Positions 9,801 through 16,605 of a DNA stretch of 64,000 nucleotides are shown piece after piece. This DNA comes from Pseudomonadota bacterium (GTDB lineage Bacteria > Pseudomonadota > Gammaproteobacteria > UBA1113). The stretch covers positions 186,001 to 250,000 of the forward strand of contig JAJXUV010000002.1 in NCBI GenBank assembly GCA_021782495.1, written 5' to 3'. Within the stretch, counting starts at the first letter, position 1, and every line of letters starts with the position of its first letter. The position numbers and the translations under genes are program-made. The notes under the pieces are model-generated. The model was not told where the DNA came from. It ran no database searches and saw nothing but the letters and a program-made list of their open reading frames with translations.

Positions 9801-10655
9801 ACTAAAGCGATCCTGCTTCGTATGGAAGTTATCCAGGATAAAATTGATAAAGCGCCAGATGATATGGACGCGCAAAAATTAAAGAGGATTCATCATAGTT
9901 TGAGTAGGCTTAGAAATTACCTTGTGCATTATTTTTGTTTATTGCATCCTTGGAATGAAAGACGGGCAGAGTTTTTATTGTATTTAGGAGAGTGGGTCAG
10001 AAATCAGTTTAAATTTTCTAAACGCAATGAAAAATTTGATGGTGTTTTAAATATTATTTCTCGAAATAAAATGAATATAGACGATGAAAAATGTCGAAAA
10101 ACTTTGTTAGAAGTAGAAAAAAAATTTTTTGAAGATGTGAATGAATTATATTTTCTGTCGTCTGAATTTCTGATTGAAAAATTATTGAAGGGGTTAAAAT
10201 ATTTGGATGGTCTCTTTAAAGTTTTAGACGGCAATCCCCAGGCATTATTACCAGAAGATAAAAAACGAAAAAAATATTATTATGTTGCCTGTGCTTCGAT
10301 TACGATGGTGGTAGAGTATAATAATTTTCTTATGAAAAAGAAGCCAAAGGTGATTATACCCGAGCTTCAAGAAATGTTGTATGGCGCAAATAATAAGCTT
10401 CGAAAACCTTTAGTGCACGAAGGAAATCTAGATTATAATTTTAATCACAACGCACTTTTAATGGTGGCTGGCCAATTGTCTTCTTTAATAGAATTTATAG
10501 AAAAGAATTTGAAAAGCAGAGGTATGTCTGGCTATATTCTGGATTTAATAGATGCTCAGTCTCTCTATCCTAATCCTTATGCACTTTTTGAAAGTGGCTC
10601 TCCGCAAGAAGATGCTACGCATTCTTCTAAAAATATTACCTCCACTCTAACCTAG
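6876..10655 (+). CDS. Large ankyrin-repeat protein with C-terminal HEPN-like motifs; candidate effector
   Basis: 1259 residues; ATG with AAGGT upstream. Not recognised as a named protein. Ankyrin units are visible at about residues 45-105 (GRTPLVLAL), in degraded form near 160-260, and at about 315-410 (TPLHLAVRNNH, TALHYAVLNGH). The middle (430-830) has no recognised domain and contains Ser-rich spacers. A very Lys/Glu-rich stretch at about 840-960 looks disordered or coiled-coil. The C-terminal quarter is helical and contains R1013-NYLV-H1018 and R1176-KPLV-H1181, each the RxxxxH signature of HEPN RNase domains, the first followed by YF as in HepT (RNILVHDY-like). The gene is AT-richer than its neighbours and has no signal peptide. 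A host-directed effector is plausible by analogy with Legionellales ankyrin proteins (inference). Its TAG stop is provided by the adjoining family B element. Confidence 0.75.
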   Translation: MSASEENLEKKDLFLGVSLNSDNAVHVISLLAEQPNFHINAINGEGISLLHCAVAIDNISVGLIKLLLKNGADAELKDQNGRTPLVLALQLGKKDIAHVLLEHIQSKTLNLKAWKEFFIKDLEKADLKSAKDRLRRVVEEHKEAIGDFVHAECHGRPVLWYACVCVDAEFIRLLASNGVRFGNEATLIESPLYWVITATRNSFIMGREIDVNEDKKCAALQVLLEAGANLDFQEDSREALEQCAVASNSPKVLTFLLEKRLGPKEVSPAMLFELTMASSPSSTSSSKPEISYPKVDASTKIHGNDSEISMHFAEGGVTPLHLAVRNNHITTVESLFRTARNVGINIQDGKGFTALHYAVLNGHIGMVQLLLRQGAAMNIKNNQGKTACELSKDLRLNSISQLFIDHAAMDLQRMGVSALLTSESGDPGTIISYLTQGSRRFMQEFGQNRGTKPSFSSQNKAKHFKKITKEDLKLTLSKWLKKLLKQGYDCSFIEESNDLCKIKIYHADFYILSSTYVVLSDNKDDSIKAQYFDGAIILSLSIQGDRAGSLIQLLTKPIQYYATHSTLVGSLRELSPDRSKVLSVEPEKSEGQPLFFKVSYRINNSAMKDFKQSVCSMVPTENPLQKNIEFQEKDAESVLTLRYHCDVFFDWKTRKAYCELLDKARSASQTSSSSSSITRLQPETKSESAPKFTSKPEKISYSRLFLISLRADEELATHFKGRAKQEKTFILFKRGRDGYCLYRPRQDEEVVFLETSEEGLKIANNLRKNILAFELPQKEINFFERIPHDRFKKGGILEFTETDFCALSGPSSDLSFSELLEKLDAEPAHLFCVAPEREEAPYLEYGYKRKKMSDRRKKKEHFFESEDSLESAILSKPGESKKKTSFVPESVFFDKKDEWVESPDGKFYPAGMLPEEKSKKKEKKPEIPEKQKSSSELLREEIQQIGYLLDKYSEVVRQKNVFEQGIIPGAIYRSLTKAILLRMEVIQDKIDKAPDDMDAQKLKRIHHSLSRLRNYLVHYFCLLHPWNERRAEFLLYLGEWVRNQFKFSKRNEKFDGVLNIISRNKMNIDDEKCRKTLLEVEKKFFEDVNELYFLSSEFLIEKLLKGLKYLDGLFKVLDGNPQALLPEDKKRKKYYYVACASITMVVEYNNFLMKKKPKVIIPELQEMLYGANNKLRKPLVHEGNLDYNFNHNALLMVAGQLSSLIEFIEKNLKSRGMSGYILDLIDAQSLYPNPYALFESGSPQEDATHSSKNITSTLT

Positions 10656-10820
10656 CCGCGACCGTCAGGGGGGAGTGGTTCAAAATAAAGAAGCAGGCTT
10701 GGCCGAAAGCGCTCATTTTAAATGAAAAACAAAGGTCCAGGATTTGAAATGGCCATTTTCTCGTAGTGGCGGTTTCTCACTTCGAACTACCGCTCCCTCT
10801 GACGGTCGCGGCTCGGTTAG
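10647..10820. mobile_element. Family B MITE-like element (174 bp) between convergent ankyrin genes
   Basis: The terminal inverted repeats start CTAACC(T/G)AGCCGCGACC at 10647 and end GGTCGCGGCTCGGTTAG at 10820, with similarity continuing inward about 45 bp (CAGGG.GAGCGGTAGTTC). No coding capacity. It sits exactly at the 3' ends of two convergent genes and contains the TAG stop of the upstream one (10653-10655). It could fold into a long hairpin and act as a bidirectional terminator (inference). Confidence 0.88.
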
Positions 10821-10873
10821 AAAGCTTAAGCTTGTAATCGATTATTTTTTATGCTAAAGATTCCCTTATTACC

Positions 10874-13800
10874 TTATGGCAAGAAAATGTTTAGCGCCGA
10901 GAAACAATTTTTTTCAGGGAAAGACTTATCTTCTTTTCGAGAAAATACTCCTAAAGTATATAATCCCGCTGTGATTAACCCTACACCGGCTAGAACTGTT
11001 CCAGCCGTTACCATCGCTGCAGGTACCCCTGCTGGTAGGCTAAGACCAAAAGTCGGAAATACCGAAGCGAAATACCCAAGTCCTAAAAGAATACCTGCTG
11101 CAAAAAGCGTTGCGCCTGCCCCAATTAAAAGACCTCCGGCAATTACTCTGAGTGCAAAATTGCCATCGAAATCAAGGTGGGTTTTTTCCTCTTCTTTAAC
11201 TTCTGTTGAAACCTCTGATGTATCTTGGGGTTTTTGCTCTTGCTCGTGTTGTTGCTTTCGCCCGTGTTCTTGCTCTTGCTCGTGTTCTTGCTCTTGCTCG
11301 TGTTCTTGCTCGTGTTTTTGTTTTTGCAGACTAATATTTACCTCGATGTCATTTAAAGCTATAGATGCCTTTCCCAATGCCTCATCGTATAAAGCTTGAT
11401 GCATATCCAATTCTGAAACGCCAGGGATTACTTTCCTAACAATGATTGATGCATTTTTAGATAGGAAACCAGGGGTTAAATCTTGTGGGTCTTCAAGGAG
11501 TTGTTTAAAGCTAACATCAGAAAATATCTTCTCATCATTTTCATTTTTTTGCCAACATCTTATTTGATCACCGACTTTTTCTACGTATATTTTGCCCGGC
11601 ATTAAGAGCAGATTTTCTTCATAAGGAACCACCTCACGAGCCTTTACATGGATAGCTTTTATCGTAGCCACAGCTGCTTGTTTGTTTGCAACTTTATTAA
11701 TGGTTTCAATAACTTTCACCTTATCGTCAAATACATAAATATCGCCCACCCAAGGTTCTTTTTCTTCTAAAAAAAGCTCAAGCGCGCAGCCTTTTGGATC
11801 GACATAGTCTTTTTGTTGAGCTATATGGTCGCATACTGTTTTGCAATCGCTTATTCTCTCAGCTATTTCCTTATACGCTCGATACTCTTCACTGTGGTTT
11901 TTTTCGAGATACTCTTTTTCATCCCCTGCATTTTTTCGTGCCAATAGTTGGGATGGACATTTTTTCTGGATTTGATCTAATTTATCTGCTATGTCCTTAA
12001 AAGCTTGTCCCATTTGTTTCTCACGAGGCAGAAAAAATGAGTTTTTTGGGCTATTCCAAGTTACATCCGAAGGCGTAATAACGCCACGCACTCTGAAATC
12101 GCGTCTTTCAAGTTCTGCGATGAGTTCCATTCGTTCTTTTACAGTAGGGTAATCGCCTAGCATATCCGTAAACAAATAGACATCTAGAATGCCCCTTAAT
12201 TTTAAATTTATTAAAAGACGTTCATTTAGTTCATTTCCAACGAGCAGTGTCTGATCAACATCTAATAAAGCTACGGGTCTTTTTTCGCCGGGATTTGCGT
12301 CGACTACAATTTCTTCAGAAAAACGTGGGTCTTGTAGGTCTTCTTGATCTCTTCCTATGTTTTCTTCGGTTTCTTCTTTTTTTTGACTTTCTTTCTCTTC
12401 TTCTACAACTGTTATGCTTTCTTTTTGATCTGAATCACCGCTCATGTCTACAGGAAGGTCTTGAATATTTGATCCAACATTTTCTAAAACTGTATCTACC
12501 TTTGGGGGTTCCAGCTCTTTATGAGAATCTATACCTATTTCACTTGAAAATGCGAAGTTCAATTCATCTTTCCCCGGGGGCAGGGCGGCTCTCGAGTCGC
12601 CCCTACAAGCAGCTGCCCCTAGATTGTCCTGCGTTTTACTAGAGATCTGTGTAGGGGCAGCTCGTGAGCCGCCCATCGAGATGATACGCGAATCTTGCAT
12701 TTCCGTTGACGATGGGTATATTAAAGCTGAAGGTGTACTCTTTACTAGAATATCACTTGGTATATTTGCAACAACTGATGCCGAAGAAAAGGCCATATCA
12801 ATTGATTCTTCTTCAAAAAGTTTTGAAGGGTCTAAATCTGGCTGTTCTGCTGAGTTGTCTACTATAATTTCTATCTCTTCTTCCTTCTCTTTACTATCTA
12901 ATATCTCCGAGTCTGCTTTTGAACAAAATTTCTTGCAACGTGCAATAAATTGTTCAGGTGTTATTCTGTTAATGCTTTGTGCATATAGATTTTTTATAAA
13001 TATTTCTAGCAGCTTGCTGAATTGTGCCATTTTACTGAGATTTCCAGAAATCTGCTCCAGCACGGAGCGAATGGTTAAAGCAATCGCTCTAATTCGCTCA
13101 TTTTCTTCATACAACATGAAACTGATGATAGTTTGAGATAATAATGCTGGGCGGCCTTGTTCAATTTCCTTTTGATCGAAGGTAATACAACCGTGACAGA
13201 ATATTAATAATTGACTTAAAGATTGATCAGAAGGCTTTCTATCCTTATATGCAGTCTCAAATGCTTCTTGTATTTTTATGTCTTCTACGATATTTTCATT
13301 TGCTGTGACTCGAATAATTTGTAATTCTTTGTTTTCTCTCAAGAGATCAATCCAGTTTTTCATGAATGTTTTAAATCGTGTTTTTTCCTGGAGATTCTTA
13401 GAATCTTTATTCAATACAAAGAAACGATTGGCCAGCATAACTATGGCTTGAAGCATCGCATCATAGTTTATATTTGGGCAATCCTTAGTAGGCGCAAAGC
13501 CTATCATCTTTGACATGAAGTCGAGTACTTCTTCAAAAATTGAAGTTTCATAGAGGCTATCCAGTTCAATCGCAACCTGACATAAGTTTAAGAACTTCTT
13601 TCTGCGGGATTTTGTTAAAAAATCTAGATTTAATTTACTCGTAGATTTTTGAACTGCTGGATCAAGCTGATTTGTTTCTGAAAAATCTTTGCTTAATTCG
13701 TCAATAAGCGCTTTTGCTGTTTTCGCCGACTCATTTTCTTGTATGTTTTCTGAGTTGAGTATCTTAGACATACTTTCTTTTCGTTTTTCTATAGATTCTT

Positions 13801-16117
13801 TTCGCGCATTCAACAATTCTTTTGTTTGGTTAGACCTCTTTGTTGTTGCAGTTAGCCGTGCAAACTTGTCTAGATGATTTCTTGCACTAGAATATTCCCT
13901 AAGCGCTTTGAAGCGCGCACAAAGCTTAGCTTCACCATTGTATGGAGAGAAATAAGCATGCCTATGCTGATTTGCGGTGGGATCTTTAATTTGAAATCCA
14001 TTTTCTACGGTTACTTCGAAGTAATACCGTTCAATACCAGGGTTTTCGAACGATGCTTCACCACTCTTAGCTGATTGATTTTGCTCACCTTGAGGCGCTA
14101 AATCAGACATATAAAAGAGTCCTTCTCCAGGGCGATATCGAAGATCCATTGTTAGGCAATCTCGATAGAAGTCCATCCCATTTATTCTGAGTTTAATATC
14201 CGCTTCATCATAGTAAGATTTTTCTTTTACTGCCATATCTGTGCTTGGATCGGGGGCCTTAGCCTGAGTATTTGAAAGAATGGCTACTGGGATTACAGTT
14301 TGATCTCTAGGCGATACTTCTTGCAAGACATATAAGGTTTGTTCCGAGTGACTTGCTTCTGCTACAGGCTTTTTAGGTGTAGCAAACCCAGAATATTGTT
14401 TCTGTTTATTGGCAAGGATCTCTATAGAAATTTCTGACTCACGGAATAATGTCTTTTCAGTTTCTATATTTTTAAGGTCTTCTTCTAACTTCTTAATACA
14501 GTATTCAATATACGCTTCACAAACATCATATGCTGGCTCACACAATGATGGGCTTTGTCTCCAAAACCTGATATCTTCTTCCAGAAAGGAAGAATATTTT
14601 TTGCCGAATTCAGTGTATTCTAGAGTTGCCAACAAGCTTTTTTCAAGAAAATCGAAAGATGGGTTATTTTTTAATTCTTGTCTTAAAATAGCTAATGTGA
14701 TTTTCAGAGTCATTACAGTTTCTAATCTTATTTTTAATAAGATTTTTAGAAGATCAAGCGGTGTACTGTCATCTTTATCTATTGCATAAATATTTGCACC
14801 CAAGGTAATTAACTGATGAACTCTATCCATATCACCTTCAGCTGCAATATGGTGCAATAAGGTTCTGCCTTGTGCATCTGTTGCTTCAAGGTAAGTTTTT
14901 CCATCTGTATCTCGAGCATGAATGTCTGCACCTTGCTCGACGAGCCTATCTATCATGGTAATGTTTCCGGTGGCTGCAACATGATGTAATAAAGTTCTAC
15001 CTTGTGCATCTGTTGCTTCAAGGTAAATTTTTCCATCCTTATCTTGAGCCTGAGTGTCTGCGCCTTGCTCGATAAGCCTATCCACCATAGCAGTTTGTCC
15101 GCTGGCTGCAGATTGATGCAACAAGGTTCTGCCTTGTGCGTCTGTTACGTCAAGATAGGTTTTCCCCTCTTTATTTTTTGTTTTTAGATCTATTCCTGGT
15201 ATGCCCATTAATATGGCAGCACAATCTAGATCACCTATCCTACAGACATAGTGTAATAAAGTTTCTTTTTGTTCGTTATCCTGATAATTGACACTGTCGA
15301 GAAGAATTGATTTTAGAAATGGGGCTCTATTAGCTAGATTTTTTAGACGTTTGTATCGTAAATAGACTGGATTCGCAGCATGTGGAAGATGAAGCCCTAC
15401 CAAAATAGCATGATCAATTTGTCGTATTTCTCTGGGCTTGTTGCCTGTGCAACTTACTTTTAAAATTTTTGGTTCTTTTCCCTTCTTTAGGTTTCTCGCA
15501 TTTTCAGCGAGTCTCAGGGCGATCAAATCACCTTTATGTTGAGGGCATCTTTTTTCGGTATTACGTGCTGTCACGCTTAATGCTTTCTCTAACGCGGATT
15601 TGGCTTTCGAAAATTCTAGGGTGGTCATACACTTAAGCAGTTTTGTTTTGAGATTTTCGCAATACTGATTTTCAAAATCTCGGAGCGTCTTATCATAATA
15701 AGAACCCAGAGTTTTAGATGCAAAGAACCCGCCTGACATGCAATCACGCACGTTACAAATTCGACTAATCTGTATACCATGGTTTTGTAGAGCCTGTCTA
15801 ATAATCTCTATTTTGAAAGCATCGATAGAATTTATGATTTCTTCAAGGTCTTCTATTGTATGAGCAGTTTGAATCTTTTTTTGTAACCAGGAGAGAACTT
15901 TTGATTGAAAACTTCTTTTATCACGAGCAGTGAAAATTTCTACGGGGCTCGCGTTGTGTTGAGCGATTAAAGCCACTTTGAGTGCTTCAGACTTAATCTT
16001 GCCATTCTCATCGCACACCCCATTTACACCATCCACATCTAGCGCGACTAATGTATAAGCGTTTTCTGCGAGGAGGGGTACTATTTCTACCAGGACTTTA
16101 TCTTCTGGAGCGGCCAT
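10874..16117 (-). CDS. Giant ankyrin protein with HAD-like motifs and C-terminal membrane hairpin; candidate effector
   Basis: 1747 residues, not recognised as a named protein. In order: a HAD-like motif near the N-terminus (LDVDG, Asp27/Asp29, then IFTAR about 62-65); an ankyrin array at about 280-450 made of 44-residue units sharing TDAQGRTLLH; a long helical middle (about 470-1100); an acidic linker containing an in-frame family C palindrome (about 1148-1179); a second HAD-like domain starting LLDVDQTLL (about 1283), with LFTD and a later VFDD that fit HAD motifs I, II and IV; a Gln/Glu/His low-complexity tract (about 1600-1630); and a Gly-rich hydrophobic hairpin (about 1655-1725). ATG at 16117 with AGGTG about 10 nt upstream. 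The architecture suggests a membrane-targeted host effector, possibly with phosphatase activity (inference). It is AT-rich like the convergent neighbour. Confidence 0.75.
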   Translation of the reverse strand: MAAPEDKVLVEIVPLLAENAYTLVALDVDGVNGVCDENGKIKSEALKVALIAQHNASPVEIFTARDKRSFQSKVLSWLQKKIQTAHTIEDLEEIINSIDAFKIEIIRQALQNHGIQISRICNVRDCMSGGFFASKTLGSYYDKTLRDFENQYCENLKTKLLKCMTTLEFSKAKSALEKALSVTARNTEKRCPQHKGDLIALRLAENARNLKKGKEPKILKVSCTGNKPREIRQIDHAILVGLHLPHAANPVYLRYKRLKNLANRAPFLKSILLDSVNYQDNEQKETLLHYVCRIGDLDCAAILMGIPGIDLKTKNKEGKTYLDVTDAQGRTLLHQSAASGQTAMVDRLIEQGADTQAQDKDGKIYLEATDAQGRTLLHHVAATGNITMIDRLVEQGADIHARDTDGKTYLEATDAQGRTLLHHIAAEGDMDRVHQLITLGANIYAIDKDDSTPLDLLKILLKIRLETVMTLKITLAILRQELKNNPSFDFLEKSLLATLEYTEFGKKYSSFLEEDIRFWRQSPSLCEPAYDVCEAYIEYCIKKLEEDLKNIETEKTLFRESEISIEILANKQKQYSGFATPKKPVAEASHSEQTLYVLQEVSPRDQTVIPVAILSNTQAKAPDPSTDMAVKEKSYYDEADIKLRINGMDFYRDCLTMDLRYRPGEGLFYMSDLAPQGEQNQSAKSGEASFENPGIERYYFEVTVENGFQIKDPTANQHRHAYFSPYNGEAKLCARFKALREYSSARNHLDKFARLTATTKRSNQTKELLNARKESIEKRKESMSKILNSENIQENESAKTAKALIDELSKDFSETNQLDPAVQKSTSKLNLDFLTKSRRKKFLNLCQVAIELDSLYETSIFEEVLDFMSKMIGFAPTKDCPNINYDAMLQAIVMLANRFFVLNKDSKNLQEKTRFKTFMKNWIDLLRENKELQIIRVTANENIVEDIKIQEAFETAYKDRKPSDQSLSQLLIFCHGCITFDQKEIEQGRPALLSQTIISFMLYEENERIRAIALTIRSVLEQISGNLSKMAQFSKLLEIFIKNLYAQSINRITPEQFIARCKKFCSKADSEILDSKEKEEEIEIIVDNSAEQPDLDPSKLFEEESIDMAFSSASVVANIPSDILVKSTPSALIYPSSTEMQDSRIISMGGSRAAPTQISSKTQDNLGAAACRGDSRAALPPGKDELNFAFSSEIGIDSHKELEPPKVDTVLENVGSNIQDLPVDMSGDSDQKESITVVEEEKESQKKEETEENIGRDQEDLQDPRFSEEIVVDANPGEKRPVALLDVDQTLLVGNELNERLLINLKLRGILDVYLFTDMLGDYPTVKERMELIAELERRDFRVRGVITPSDVTWNSPKNSFFLPREKQMGQAFKDIADKLDQIQKKCPSQLLARKNAGDEKEYLEKNHSEEYRAYKEIAERISDCKTVCDHIAQQKDYVDPKGCALELFLEEKEPWVGDIYVFDDKVKVIETINKVANKQAAVATIKAIHVKAREVVPYEENLLLMPGKIYVEKVGDQIRCWQKNENDEKIFSDVSFKQLLEDPQDLTPGFLSKNASIIVRKVIPGVSELDMHQALYDEALGKASIALNDIEVNISLQKQKHEQEHEQEQEHEQEQEHGRKQQHEQEQKPQDTSEVSTEVKEEEKTHLDFDGNFALRVIAGGLLIGAGATLFAAGILLGLGYFASVFPTFGLSLPAGVPAAMVTAGTVLAGVGLITAGLYTLGVFSRKEDKSFPEKNCFSALNIFLP
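11231..11327. repeat. Short tandem repeat inside coding sequence (6/18 bp units)
   Basis: The + strand shows repeats of TTGCTCTTGCTCGTGTTC (18 bp, itself built of 6 bp pieces) with variants. On the coding (minus) strand they encode alternating Glu/Gln/His, as EQEHEQEQEH. The unit length is a multiple of three, so slippage would change length without breaking the frame. Confidence 0.85.
12583..12674. repeat. Family C palindromic element embedded in frame in the ankyrin gene
   Basis: The left arm starts GGGCGGCTCTCGAGTCGCCC (12583-12607) and the right arm ends GCTCGTGAGCCGCCC (12650-12674). They are inverted copies of each other (23 of 25 positions), and each arm is also internally palindromic. 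The 42 bp between them is unique. The whole element is translated as part of the 1747-residue protein (about residues 1148-1179) without a stop codon. Confidence 0.85.
14820..15180 (-). repeat. Tandem 132 bp ankyrin-coding repeats
   Basis: Three successive units, closely similar at DNA level, encode ...TDAQGRTLLHH.AA.G...M.DRL.EQGAD...DKDGK.YLEA. The period is 44 residues instead of the canonical 33: each ankyrin unit carries an extra 11 residues (GKTYLEATDAQ-like). The high DNA similarity suggests recent duplication within the gene. Confidence 0.8.
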
Positions 16118-16148
16118 GCTATTTTTTCACCTATTTTTTATACACAAT

Positions 16149-16154
16149 ATTATA
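16149..16154 (-). promoter_or_regulatory. Possible -10 element for the 1747-residue ankyrin gene
   Basis: TATAAT on the minus strand, about 32 nt before the ATG at 16117, in a very AT-rich leader (16118-16200). No convincing -35 at 16-18 bp; TTAATC at 15 bp is the nearest. Weak call. Confidence 0.3.
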
Positions 16155-16242
16155 GAAATAATGATACAAGATTAATATTAAGGAAATATTAATGGTGTGT
16201 CTAATTTTAACACAGATTTCTATACGGGATAAAAAACTACGG

Positions 16243-16318
16243 TGTCATCTCTGCGAAAGCAGGGATCCAGTTTTAAATAGGGTTTCTTTATTGGATCCCT
16301 GCTTTCGCAGGGATGACA
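16243..16318. repeat. Family A palindromic repeat (76 bp)
   Basis: Inverted pair TGTCATCTCTGCGAAAGCAG ... CTTTCGCAGGGATGACA. The left flank GGGATAAAAAACTACGG matches the flank of the copy at 41101 (GGGACAAAAAACGACGG), so this is probably a decayed copy of the same larger element. Small open frames over it are repeat-encoded and not genes. Confidence 0.88.
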
Positions 16319-16375
16319 GACCGGCTTTTTGTTCAGTAGAGAGAACACAGCTTTCTGGTGCCTTGTTACAATAGT

Positions 16376-16423
16376 TGCGGTTTCTCGCGCCGAACCACCG
16401 CTCCCTAACGGTTGCGGCTCGGT
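16376..16423. repeat. Family B repeat, single arm
   Basis: Right-arm sequence (CCGCTCCCTAACGGTTGCGGCTCGGT), with substitutions relative to other copies and no left arm. It lies in the 490 bp gap (16118-16605) between the ankyrin gene and smc. The remainder of that gap (16424-16605) has no gene I can support and must contain the smc promoter. Confidence 0.75.
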
Positions 16424-16605
16424 GAATACGATGGTTATCCGGGGTGTCACGCTGAATGGGGGCCTCGTCGCGCCGCACAGGAACGAGCACGACGGGGATG
16501 TCACCCTAACAGGACCCTGCGCTTGAATAACAGAGCTTAACAACCCCTTAACGATAAGGTATACTATTCGCTTATTATTCCCCGGAGTGAGGACGAACTG
16601 CCTTT

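Noticed and set aside
10851-11399. 182-residue plus-strand frame with a Cys/Ser repeat
   Set aside because: Antisense to the EQ/H tract of the long ankyrin gene; the SCSC pattern only reflects the repeat.
12624-13136. 170-residue plus-strand frame inside the giant ankyrin gene
   Set aside because: Antisense shadow in AT-rich DNA; the minus-strand frame of 1747 residues with HAD and ankyrin motifs is the real gene.
16192-16543. Several short open frames on both strands between the ankyrin gene and smc
   Set aside because: They are translations of family A and B repeats ([15 protein letters not shown]) and have no starts with ribosome sites.
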